Source: Pseudopedobacter beijingensis
GTDB lineage: Bacteria > Bacteroidota > Bacteroidia > Sphingobacteriales > Sphingobacteriaceae
Assembly (NCBI RefSeq): GCF_042678145.1
Contig: NZ_JBHUDG010000012.1
Span: 124,001 to 188,000 of the forward strand
Direction: 5' to 3'
DNA: 64,000 nt
The position numbers were made by a program, and so were the translations under genes. Below, piece after piece: positions 9,607 through 16,699 of this stretch (its first letter is position 1; each line of letters starts with the position of its first letter). The notes beneath the pieces were generated by a model. That model made no database searches. It worked only from the letters and a program-made list of their open reading frames with translations, and was not told the DNA's origin.

Positions 9607-10614
9607 TTATGATTGACCTGCGATTATAATTAAAGTAATACCTATAATGAAGAATAAAAACATTAAAGCAAGCTTGTTCTTTACGTTTTTGTCTGCACCT
9701 TTAAATTCTTTCCAAACAAAAACACCCCAGAGGGCGGCTATCATTGTGGCCCCCTGACCAAGTCCGTAAGATATTGCAGGGCCTGCTTTTCCGGCGGCAA
9801 TAAGATTTAATGAATTACCCAAACCCCAGATAAGACCTCCTAAAATACCGGTGAAATGGGTGCCGAAGCTTCCTGAAAAATAAGCTTTGTAGCTTGTTGG
9901 TTGCCCAACAAATGGTTTTTTTATGAGTATAGTGTTGAATATGATATTGCTGAGTAAAATTCCTATAGAAAATATAAATACTGCGGTATAAGGTGTCATT
10001 TTTCCTGCCTCGGGCGAGGTGAAATTTTCTATATCCATAGATGCAGCTATAAAGCGGTAGAAGAATGCCATTAATATGCCGGCAACAATAGAAATTATTA
10101 TTCCTTTTGAAGAAGCGGTATTTTCTGTGCCTGCACTTTTAAGTTTGTATGCCTGTGCGTTTAACAAAATAGCTATAGTAACCAGAAAAACTCCCCCGAA
10201 TAATAAATAAGAATCGCCCACAGGCATACCTATGTAATTGATAATAACGCCTAGTACTAAAGCTATGCCAACGCCTACTGGAAAAGCTACGGACATGCCA
10301 GCTATAGAAATAGCTGCCGAAAGTAGAATGTTGGCAGCATTAAATACTACTCCGCCGATAAGTGCGCTTATAATATTTTTATTTTCAGCCTGACCTAAAT
10401 CAGTCATAAAGCTTCGTCCTTCGTTGCCGAAACTGCCTAGCGTTAGTGCGGATATCAAAGAGAATAAAAATATCCCTAATACATAATCCCAGTAATAGAG
10501 TTCGTAGCGCCAGGTTTTGTTGGCTAATTTTTGAGTATTGGCCCATGAACCCCAACAGATCATGGTTATAATACAGAAAAAAACTGCCTGATAATAATTG
10601 TGTACGATATACAT
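9607..10614 (-). CDS. Sugar permease of the DMT/GRP type (probable ribose uptake)
   Basis: This 335-residue protein is strongly hydrophobic, with about ten predicted membrane helices. It starts FFCIITMICWGSWANTQKLANKTWRYELYYWDYVLG, and the CWGSWANTQK motif is characteristic of the GRP/RhaT-like branch of drug/metabolite transporters in Bacteroidota. Later helices contain GGVVFNAANILLSAAISIAGMSVAFPVGVG and LGGLIWGLGNSLNLIAAGKAGPAISYGLGQG, typical of the glucose/ribose permease family. It would carry the freed sugar over the inner membrane. The gene starts 2 bp after the ribokinase stop codon and ends 19 bp before the nucleoside hydrolase gene, so translational coupling with ribokinase is likely. 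Ribose as substrate is inferred from those neighbours. Confidence 0.85.
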   Translation of the reverse strand: MYIVHNYYQAVFFCIITMICWGSWANTQKLANKTWRYELYYWDYVLGIFLFSLISALTLGSFGNEGRSFMTDLGQAENKNIISALIGGVVFNAANILLSAAISIAGMSVAFPVGVGIALVLGVIINYIGMPVGDSYLLFGGVFLVTIAILLNAQAYKLKSAGTENTASSKGIIISIVAGILMAFFYRFIAASMDIENFTSPEAGKMTPYTAVFIFSIGILLSNIIFNTILIKKPFVGQPTSYKAYFSGSFGTHFTGILGGLIWGLGNSLNLIAAGKAGPAISYGLGQGATMIAALWGVFVWKEFKGADKNVKNKLALMFLFFIIGITLIIIAGQS

Positions 10615-10616
10615 AT

Positions 10617-11552
10617 TTATAGTTGGTTTAAGGGTTTTTGCTGATATGATTCCAATTCGTTTCTGTATGGCGCAGACGATTGTGCTCCCAGGCGTGTAAC
10701 AGAGATTGCAGAGGCTTCAACTGCAAACTCTAATGCTTCTTTAATGTGTTTACCTTCGTTTAGAGCAACCACAAGAGCACCATTAAATACGTCTCCAGCA
10801 GCAGTAGTATCTATGGCATTAACTACTTTTGCTTCTGTAAATAAGCACTCTCCGTTAAAAATAGCTAAAGCTCCTTTTGCGCCAAGAGTTATAACAACGT
10901 TTTTTACCCCTTTTGCAATCAGGATTTCGGCAGCTTCTTTTGCAGAATTGATATCTTTTACCTGAATTCCTGTTAGCATTGAAGCTTCTTTTTCGTTAGG
11001 GGTGATAAGGTGTAGTTTTTGGTAAATTTCTTCCGGCAATTCGCAGGCAGGAGCAGGGTTAAGTACTATTTTTGCTCCTTTTTCATAAGCGTCTAATACA
11101 ACTTGCTTTACGGTGTTCAGAGGGATTTCCAGTTGCATAAGTAACAGGGTGTCGGTGCTTATAAGTGTGTCAAGATCTTTGATGTTTTCTACGGATAATG
11201 CGGCATTTGCCCCTGGCGCCACTACGATGTTGTTTTCACCTTTTTTGTCAATGGTAATTAGAGCTACGCCAGATGGTAACTGATTGTCAATAAGTACGTG
11301 ATTAATATTAATGCCTTCTTCTTTTAGTAATTTTATGGAACTTTCTCCAAAGAGGTCATCTCCTATTTTACATATAAAGACTACGTTTCCGCCTAACCTT
11401 GCTGCTGCTACTGCCTGATTGGCTCCTTTGCCTCCGGGATTCATGAGAAATTCGTTGCCCAAAACAGTTTCGCCAGGTTGTGGAAAATGCTCTGTGCGTA
11501 CTACCATATCTGTGTTTGAACTACCAATAACTATAATTCGTGACTGCGACAT
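10617..11552 (-). CDS. rbsK: Ribokinase
   Basis: This 311-residue protein is a full-length PfkB-family kinase close to E. coli RbsK in size. The N-terminal substrate site reads GETVLGNEFLMNPGGKGANQ and continues AVAAARLGG. The C-terminal anion hole and catalytic base are in DTTAAGDVFNGAL with Asp254. It phosphorylates D-ribose at O5 in the cytosol, feeding the pentose phosphate pathway. It is the first gene of the minus-strand operon that also codes for the permease, nucleoside hydrolase and SusCD. The upstream region contains three tandem 12-13-nt AT-rich units (11633-11670) that could be an operator, and the DeoR-family regulator is transcribed toward it from about 650 bp away. Confidence 0.95.
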   Translation of the reverse strand: MSQSRIIVIGSSNTDMVVRTEHFPQPGETVLGNEFLMNPGGKGANQAVAAARLGGNVVFICKIGDDLFGESSIKLLKEEGININHVLIDNQLPSGVALITIDKKGENNIVVAPGANAALSVENIKDLDTLISTDTLLLMQLEIPLNTVKQVVLDAYEKGAKIVLNPAPACELPEEIYQKLHLITPNEKEASMLTGIQVKDINSAKEAAEILIAKGVKNVVITLGAKGALAIFNGECLFTEAKVVNAIDTTAAGDVFNGALVVALNEGKHIKEALEFAVEASAISVTRLGAQSSAPYRNELESYQQKPLNQL

Positions 11553-11632
11553 ATATATTGTTTTTTTAAATGTTTATAATCTGCAAAAGCTACAACGTTT
11601 GTGCAAGTTAAGAAACATAAAACAATTAATCA

Positions 11633-11670
11633 AAATAAAAACAAAAAATAGAAACAAAAATGAAAACAAA
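11633..11670 (-). promoter_or_regulatory. Three tandem AT-rich units upstream of rbsK (candidate operator)
   Basis: On the plus strand the units read AAATAAAAACAAA (11633-11645), AAATAGAAACAAA (11646-11658) and AATGAAAACAAA (11659-11670); read in the rbsK direction they are TTTGTTTYYATTT-like. Nearly the same word (AAATAAAACAAA) occurs at 12995-13006 just upstream of deoR, and related words lie upstream of glpD, glpK and glpQ. Direct repeats of this type suit a DeoR-family repressor, but the low sequence complexity means chance cannot be excluded. Confidence 0.4.
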
Positions 11671-11885
11671 TACATCTATAAAAGAAGATTTTATATAATT
11701 ATTGTTTCATTATAAGTTTATTTATATGTGCAATGTTACACGTTTTTCTTATGCTGAATGTTAAGTCAATATTAATTTCTGAAAGTACAGGTTTCTACAT
11801 TCTGTCAAGTTCTCTAGAAGAATATTAATAATAGTATTTACGTGTAAATATAGAAGTGCTAAAAGGGAGTATTTATAGAGGTTTA

Positions 11886-11917
11886 CCTCTATGAACCCTC
11901 TATAAACCCTCTGTTAT
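11886..11917. repeat. Three tandem 10-11-bp repeats (CCTCTATRAAC type)
   Basis: Three consecutive units read CCTCTATGAAC, CCTCTATAAAC and CCTCTGTTAT. The spacing is about one helix turn. The first unit can also pair with ATAGAGG at 11875-11881, and TTTATAGAGG (11872-11881) can pair with CCTCTATAAA (11897-11906), so two mutually exclusive hairpins are possible. Function is unknown; it could be a phased protein-binding array. Confidence 0.5.
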
Positions 11918-12183
11918 CTCACTAATATCTCTCTCTAAAAAAACATGTCGTAATAACGGTATAATTGATCAATGACGGATAGATAAACTATAAAATATTA
12001 TGAGGTTGTAAAAAGGATGTTGCGTGGCAAAAGAATGTGGTGTATATTAATTTTAGTGGCAATTCGACCAGGATGTAGGAGAAGAATGAAAATCAATGAA
12101 GTAAAATCTGTGGATTGTAAGGGGTTGAAGATGAGGTTTGGAATGAGTTGAGAGATTGGATTAGAGTGGTGGTAAAAGAAAAA

Positions 12184-12198
12184 GAGCCGGGGTAGGCT
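12184..12198 (-). terminator. Weak candidate terminator of the deoR-family gene
   Basis: On the minus strand, short arms AGCC and GGCT (12195-12198 and 12185-12188) enclose six bases and are followed by a T-rich stretch. The hairpin overlaps the stop codon at 12197-12199 and has only 4-5 pairs, so the call is tentative. Confidence 0.3.
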
Positions 12199-12967
12199 AT
12201 TTAGCGATGATGATTTCTACCCCTTGTTCTTCAATTAGCTTCTGCATAGATGGAGATATGCCTTCGTCGGTAATGATAATATCTATTTTGTCGAGATTAC
12301 ATATTTTTCCGAATCCTTTTCTGCCGAATTTGGATGAGTCGCACAGAACAATAGTCTTTAGAGCGACATTCATCATGGCTTTATTGAGTTCTGCTTCTTC
12401 TATATTAGAGGTAGTTACGCCAAAATCAAGGTCAACACCGTCTACACCAAGAAATACCTTAGAACAGGTGATGTTTTCCAGAAAACTAAGGGTGTAGCTG
12501 CCAATGACAGACATCGAACTGCGTTTGAAAGTTCCACCCAGTTGAGAGATATTGATACCTTCGTTTTCACTGAGTATAGAAGTTGCTTTTATAGAGGAGG
12601 TGACCACTGTAAGCCTGCCCTTTGGTTCTATTTGTTCGGCAAATGCGCAAATAGTAGATCCGGAATTAATAATGACAGAGTCGTCTTCTTCAATTAGCCT
12701 GGCTGCAAAGATACCAATCAATTGTTTTTCCTTTGTTTTGATCTTCTCTTTTTCTTTTACGTTTCTGTCTGTGATGTGTGGGTTGATAGGGCTTGCGCTT
12801 CCGTGTGTTCTGTATAGTAGTCCTTTCTCTTCCAGAGCTTTCAGGTCTTTTCTTACGGTAACGGTGGTGACGTCCAGTTTCTTGGCTATATCGACAACTT
12901 TTACAAAGCCTTCTTTTTGAAGGGTATTTAAAATGTATTTATGTCTTTCTGCAATGCTTAATATCAT
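12197..12967 (-). CDS. DeoR-family transcriptional regulator (GlpR-like)
   Basis: This 256-residue protein has the standard DeoR layout. An N-terminal winged helix-turn-helix (residues about 5-57) includes FVKVVDIAKKLDVTTVTVRK and a recognition region ending YRTHGSA. The DeoR-C sensor domain (about 75-235) has INSGSTICAFAEQI, the phosphosugar-binding segment, and FLGVDGVDLDFGVTTSNIEEAELN. Such regulators are usually repressors released by a sugar phosphate. It is divergent from glpD and faces the ribokinase operon, so glycerol-3-phosphate or ribose-5-phosphate are both possible inducers; a GlpR role is favoured by the adjacent glycerol-phosphate cluster. Repeats at 12995-13006 and 13074-13105 in its divergent promoter region may be operators. 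The effector is inference. Confidence 0.9.
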   Translation of the reverse strand: MILSIAERHKYILNTLQKEGFVKVVDIAKKLDVTTVTVRKDLKALEEKGLLYRTHGSASPINPHITDRNVKEKEKIKTKEKQLIGIFAARLIEEDDSVIINSGSTICAFAEQIEPKGRLTVVTSSIKATSILSENEGINISQLGGTFKRSSMSVIGSYTLSFLENITCSKVFLGVDGVDLDFGVTTSNIEEAELNKAMMNVALKTIVLCDSSKFGRKGFGKICNLDKIDIIITDEGISPSMQKLIEEQGVEIIIAK

Positions 12968-12994
12968 ATTTGTGTGCTCCGATAATTTTCTACA

Positions 12995-13006
12995 AAATAA
13001 AACAAA
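12995..13006. promoter_or_regulatory. Candidate DeoR operator half (AAATAAAACAAA)
   Basis: This 12-nt word lies 28 bp upstream of the deoR start codon and matches the tandem units in front of rbsK (11633-11670) apart from one base less in the A run. It could mediate autoregulation. Low complexity limits confidence. Confidence 0.35.
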
Positions 13007-13073
13007 TAATCAAGTATGTCAAAAGATAGTATTGTGTATGGGGTGTTTGTAGTTCTTTGTAGATGTTAAAATA

Positions 13074-13105
13074 TTTCGTTTTGTTTTTATTTTTCGTTTT
13101 GTTTT
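13074..13105 (+). promoter_or_regulatory. Perfect 14-bp direct repeat upstream of glpD (candidate operator)
   Basis: TTTCGTTTTGTTTT occurs exactly twice, at 13074-13087 and 13092-13105, with start-to-start spacing of 18 bp. Tandem TTTCGTTTT words are typical of operators bound by DeoR-family repressors, and the regulator gene is divergent 107 bp away. The repeats lie 39-70 bp before the preferred glpD start codon at 13144, which supports that start over the upstream in-frame ATG at 13063. Confidence 0.5.
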
Positions 13106-13143
13106 CTATTTTTGTCAATATATTCTGTTATTCAAGGTTAGAA

Positions 13144-14742
13144 ATGAAGCGAAACGATTTATTAAATAAACTCGAAAAGGAAAGTCATCAGTGTGATTTT
13201 TTAATTATCGGGGGAGGGGCAACAGGTCTTGGGATAGCTGTGGACACGGCTTCCCGTGGCTTTAATACTATTCTTTTAGAGCAACATGATTTTGCGAAGG
13301 GAACCTCAAGCAGAAGTACAAAGCTAGTGCATGGCGGAGTGCGATATCTGGCGCAAGGTGATGTTTCTTTGGTGGTAGATGCTTTGAAAGAAAGAGGCAG
13401 GATGCAAAAAAACGCGCCCCATCTTGTAAAAAGCATGCGGTTTATTATAGGAAATTATAAGTGGTGGGAAAAAGCTTATTATACTATTGGTTTAACTGTC
13501 TATGATTTGTTGGCAGGAGCACTGAGTTTGGGGCGGTCACTACCTATGAGCAAAAAATCTGTTAACACAGAAATACCCACTATTAAACAAAACAGTCTGA
13601 GAGGGGGTGTTGTTTATTATGATGGACAATTTGATGATGCAAGAATGGCTGTTACTCTGGCAAAAACAGCAGTTAACCATGGAGCTATTTGCTTAAACTA
13701 TACCAAGGTAACCTCGTTCATAAAAAATGAACAAGGTGAAATTACCGGAGTGGAGGCTAAAAATATGCTTACAGGACAAACGTTAATTGTGAATGCAAAA
13801 TGCATGATTAATGCCACCGGGGTTTTTGTTGATGACCTGATGAAAATGGATGAAGAGTCTTCTAAAAAGAAAGTCCGTCCAAGTCAGGGAGTTCATTTGG
13901 TAGTTGATCAAAAGTTTTTACCGGGCGCTTCCGCACTGATGATTCCTAAAACAAATGATGGAAGAGTTCTTTTTGGTGTGCCATGGCATGGCAAGGTAGT
14001 ATTAGGCACTACAGATACGCCATTGGATAGTCATTTGCTGGAACCTTGTGCGCTTGAAAAAGAAATAGATTTTATTTTGGATCAGGCCGGGCAGTATCTG
14101 GAGATAGCTCCTACCCGAAAAGATGTACTCTCAGTATTTGCAGGTTTGAGACCTTTGGCAGCTCCCTCCGATTCGGGCACCGCAAAAACTAAAGAGATAT
14201 CCAGAAGCCATAAAATATATGTTTCTAAATCAAAGATGTTAACCATTACCGGAGGAAAATGGACCACTTATAGGGAAATGGCCGAAGATATAGTCAATAG
14301 AGGGATAAAGTTAAAAGGACTTGAAGAAAGAAAATGTATAACAGCGGATTTAAAACTGCATGGTTATACAGAGCAAGTAGATCGTAATCATTGGGATTAT
14401 GTATACGGTAGTGATATTGAGCAAATCAGAAGCATGATTAAAGAGGATTCTACCCTATCTACCTTACTACATCCTGATTATAGCTTTAACCACGCTCATG
14501 TAATTTGGGCGGTAAGGAGCGAGATGGCGGTTACTGTAGAAGATGTATTGGCAAGAAGGGCGAGACTTTTGTTTTTGGATGCAAGAGCAGCCATTGAGGT
14601 GGCTCCTAAAGTGGCTTCACTGATGGCAAAAGAACTGGGTGAAAGTTTGCTTTGGGAGGAAAAACAAGTAGAGGAGTTTAATCAGGTTGCCAAAAACTAT
14701 GTGTTAACCGAAAAAGAAATCACAAAAAAAGAAAGAGTATAA
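13144..14742 (+). CDS. glpD: FAD-dependent glycerol-3-phosphate dehydrogenase
   Basis: With the start at 13144 the protein has 532 residues, close to E. coli GlpD (501) and GlpA (542). The N-terminal FAD-binding motif is DFLIIGGGATGLGIAVD (residues about 18-34), followed by GTSSRSTKLVHGGVRYL, a GlpD/GlpA signature. Downstream blocks include PSQGVHLVV, VLGTTDTPLD, FAGLRPL and LTITGGKWTTYREMAED. It oxidises sn-glycerol 3-phosphate to dihydroxyacetone phosphate at the inner membrane and passes electrons to menaquinone. An in-frame ATG at 13063 would add 27 hydrophobic residues, but that stretch contains the 14-bp direct repeats and lies before the family's conserved start, so I place it in the promoter. 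It is the first gene of the glp cluster. Confidence 0.95.
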   Translation: MKRNDLLNKLEKESHQCDFLIIGGGATGLGIAVDTASRGFNTILLEQHDFAKGTSSRSTKLVHGGVRYLAQGDVSLVVDALKERGRMQKNAPHLVKSMRFIIGNYKWWEKAYYTIGLTVYDLLAGALSLGRSLPMSKKSVNTEIPTIKQNSLRGGVVYYDGQFDDARMAVTLAKTAVNHGAICLNYTKVTSFIKNEQGEITGVEAKNMLTGQTLIVNAKCMINATGVFVDDLMKMDEESSKKKVRPSQGVHLVVDQKFLPGASALMIPKTNDGRVLFGVPWHGKVVLGTTDTPLDSHLLEPCALEKEIDFILDQAGQYLEIAPTRKDVLSVFAGLRPLAAPSDSGTAKTKEISRSHKIYVSKSKMLTITGGKWTTYREMAEDIVNRGIKLKGLEERKCITADLKLHGYTEQVDRNHWDYVYGSDIEQIRSMIKEDSTLSTLLHPDYSFNHAHVIWAVRSEMAVTVEDVLARRARLLFLDARAAIEVAPKVASLMAKELGESLLWEEKQVEEFNQVAKNYVLTEKEITKKERV

Positions 14743-14756
14743 AAAAGAAATTTTGC

Positions 14757-14817
14757 TGTCACGCTGAACTTGTCGGAACCTTTAGTGTAGAGACCATTCG
14801 AAGAGTTCAGCGTGGCC
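14757..14817. repeat. Dispersed palindromic element between glpD and egsA
   Basis: Arms CACGCTGAACT (14760-14770) and AGTTCAGCGTG (14804-14814) are perfect 11-bp complements separated by 33 bp. The sequence type (GTCACGCTGAACTTG) resembles interspersed palindromes common in Bacteroidota genomes and the copies at 16258-16561 and 50264-50282. It can fold as a hairpin in the glpD-egsA transcript and may affect mRNA stability. Confidence 0.65.
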
Positions 14818-14883
14818 GTACTAGTACCTCCGAAAGGAGATGTTAAAGAATTAAACTGTATACAATTAATTGTTAAAAAAATT

Positions 14884-16245
14884 ATGTCAACAAAAGTAGA
14901 AAGGGCATTAAAAGCAGCAAGTGAGACTAAGGATTTATTAATGGGAAGCAATGTCCTTGATAAAGTTCCTGAATTGTTTAAAAAATATTTTGCCGGTCAT
15001 ACGGCGGTGGTTGTTGCAGACCAGATTACATATGAGGTAGCGGGAAAAGAAGTTGTCGAGCTGCTTAAAGCAAGTGGAATAAATCAAGAGCCGGTTTTTA
15101 TATTTACCGATCCGGAATTATATGCAGAATATAGTTTTGTAGAACAGCTTTCTAAATCTTTGGCCACGCATAATGCGATAGCGGTAGCTGTAGGTTCGGG
15201 AACTATAAACGATTTGGCTAAGTTGGCTTCTCACCAGAACGGCAGAGAATATATGTGTGTGGCTACGGCTGCGTCAATGGATGGTTACACCGCTTTTGGG
15301 GCGTCTATTACAGCAGATGGTGCAAAGCAAACCTTTAATTGTCCGGCACCTAAAGTTTGTGTGGCTGATATCGAGATTATTCGTAACGCACCCACTGAAA
15401 TGACAGCTTCTGGTTATGCAGATCTGTTTGCGAAAATTACTGCGGGCGCAGATTGGATATTGGCAGACCGTTTAGGTGTTGAACCTATTGATGACCAGGC
15501 GTGGAGTATTGTGCAGGATGGATTGCATGATGCCTTGTCAGATCCAAAAGGTGTGCATGAAGGAGATGCAAAAGCTGTTTTTGAGCTGATTAGTGGTTTA
15601 ATGTTAGGAGGCTTTGCTATGCAGTGGTCTAAATCCAGCCGCCCTGCTTCAGGTGCCGAACATCAATTTAGCCATTTGTGGAATATGGAACACCATACCA
15701 ATAATGGAGAACACATATCGCATGGTTTTCAGGTTGCTATAGGAACGCTTGCTATTACCGCACTTTATGAGGAAATTTTAAAATATCCCTTTGACCAATT
15801 GGATATTGAGGCATGTTGTGCCGCATGGCCATCGCCTGAAGTATTAGAAAAAGAATCCAGAGAATTATTTAAAGGAACTGATTTTCCTGAAATTGGAGAT
15901 CAGGAGACAAAAGCAAAATATATTGATGCAGAAGCTTTGGCCAAACAGTTACAGCTATTGAAAGCTAATTGGACAGAAATACGAGAAAAGCTGAAAGCTC
16001 AAATGGTACCTTTTAATGAAGCAAAGAATCGGTTGAAAATGGTAGGAGCGCCATATGAGCCTGAGCATATAGGTGTTACCAAAGAGTATCTTAAAAATAC
16101 ATTTGTAAGAGCTCAATATATCCGTCGCCGTTTTACTGTACTTGACTTATTGATACGAACCAATACACTTGATTTCTTTTTGGATAAGTTGTTTGGAAAA
16201 AACGGAGTGTGGGCATTGGAAGAAAACAAGGTGCTGTCGGAATAA
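14884..16245 (+). CDS. egsA: sn-glycerol-1-phosphate dehydrogenase (EgsA/AraM family)
   Basis: With the ATG at 14884 the protein has 453 residues; an upstream GTG at 14812 would start inside the palindromic repeat and is unlikely. The NAD-binding region reads AVAVGSGTINDLAKLASH, followed by VATAASMDGYTAFGASI. Metal-binding candidates are the Asp in TASGYADLFAKITAGADW and the His residues in GAEHQFSHLW and GEHISHGFQVAIG. This is the iron-alcohol-dehydrogenase-like G1P dehydrogenase family (archaeal EgsA, Bacillus AraM). It interconverts DHAP and sn-glycerol 1-phosphate, the enantiomer that GlpD does not use. It sits between glpD and glpT, and an AraL-like phosphatase follows glpT, so it may oxidise G1P rather than make it; the direction in vivo is open. 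Confidence 0.9.
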   Translation: MSTKVERALKAASETKDLLMGSNVLDKVPELFKKYFAGHTAVVVADQITYEVAGKEVVELLKASGINQEPVFIFTDPELYAEYSFVEQLSKSLATHNAIAVAVGSGTINDLAKLASHQNGREYMCVATAASMDGYTAFGASITADGAKQTFNCPAPKVCVADIEIIRNAPTEMTASGYADLFAKITAGADWILADRLGVEPIDDQAWSIVQDGLHDALSDPKGVHEGDAKAVFELISGLMLGGFAMQWSKSSRPASGAEHQFSHLWNMEHHTNNGEHISHGFQVAIGTLAITALYEEILKYPFDQLDIEACCAAWPSPEVLEKESRELFKGTDFPEIGDQETKAKYIDAEALAKQLQLLKANWTEIREKLKAQMVPFNEAKNRLKMVGAPYEPEHIGVTKEYLKNTFVRAQYIRRRFTVLDLLIRTNTLDFFLDKLFGKNGVWALEENKVLSE

Positions 16246-16699
16246 GAAGGTGTAATTGGGGTTGTCTCCAAACGAAGAGGTGTCACATTGAGGCTGAATA
16301 TATTGTAATATAAATCAATATAGAATGACGTTACAGGAGGAGATTACTTCGTCGTAATCTCCCCACAATGACAAAAATAGAAGGTCTTCCGTTCAATTCG
16401 GGACTCATTATCGGTATAACGTCAATGATAGCACTTTGGCAAACTCAGTACAGGCTTGTCGAAACGTCTCTATCTTAACCAGAAATAGGTCTCGACTAAG
16501 CTTACCCTGAGCCCGAGGAAGGGTTCAGCCTGACAGACTCGACATTTTTGGAGACAGTCCCATGTGTTTTATAAAACTATCTTAGTAATAGGATGAAACA
16601 AAAAGAGGGGGATTTTCAAAAAACACATCTTAATAATAAATATTTAAGGTAAGGATATAATAAAAAACTTAATTTTAAACCAGAACCTAAACCCTAAAC
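16246..16699. other. 454-bp gap egsA-glpT filled mainly by nested palindromic repeats
   Basis: No coding sequence is apparent. Positions 16258-16561 form a composite palindromic block (separate entry). The remaining 138 bp before glpT contain a single AAACAAAAAGAG-like word near 16598-16610 that resembles the candidate DeoR operator words seen elsewhere. Confidence 0.6.
16258..16561. repeat. Composite palindromic repeat block (egsA-glpT intergenic)
   Basis: Outer arms GGGGTTGTCTCCAAA (16258-16272) and TTTGGAGACAGTCCC (16547-16561) pair at 13 of 15 positions. Inside lie a 33-nt segment (16290-16322) present again, exactly and inverted, at 27975-28007, and a perfect hairpin GGAGATTAC/GTAATCTCC (16339-16347 and 16354-16362, loop TTCGTC). 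The right part has CTGAACCC/GGGCTCAG-like words. The pattern suggests a terminator-like outer stem invaded by one or more interspersed palindromes. Confidence 0.6.

Larger units (their letters stand above)
11553..12196. other. 644-bp intergenic region upstream of rbsK operon
   Basis: No gene is apparent. The part next to rbsK (11633-11670) holds three tandem AT-rich units described separately. A palindrome with 7-bp arms (ATAGAGG at 11875-11881, CCTCTAT at 11886-11892) runs into three 10-11-bp tandem repeats at 11886-11917. The part next to the deoR 3' end is unremarkable. Confidence 0.7.

Noticed and set aside
11588..11606. rbsK promoter around TAGCTTTTGC (minus strand)
   Set aside because: The box has one base too many compared with TAnnTTTG and no -33 element at the right distance.
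11886..11917. CRISPR-like repeat array
   Set aside because: The units are 10-11 bp with no spacers, far too short for a CRISPR array; the same holds for 31806-31838.
12552..12920. 122-residue open frame opposite to the deoR-family gene
   Set aside because: It mirrors the codons of the regulator, has no family-like motif and no neighbouring partner.
13063..13143. In-frame extension of glpD that would add 27 hydrophobic residues
   Set aside because: The stretch is T-rich promoter DNA with two exact 14-bp repeats, and the family's conserved N-terminus starts after the ATG at 13144.
14812..14883. GTG-started extension of egsA
   Set aside because: It begins inside the palindromic repeat and adds 24 residues not expected in the family; the ATG at 14884 is preferred.
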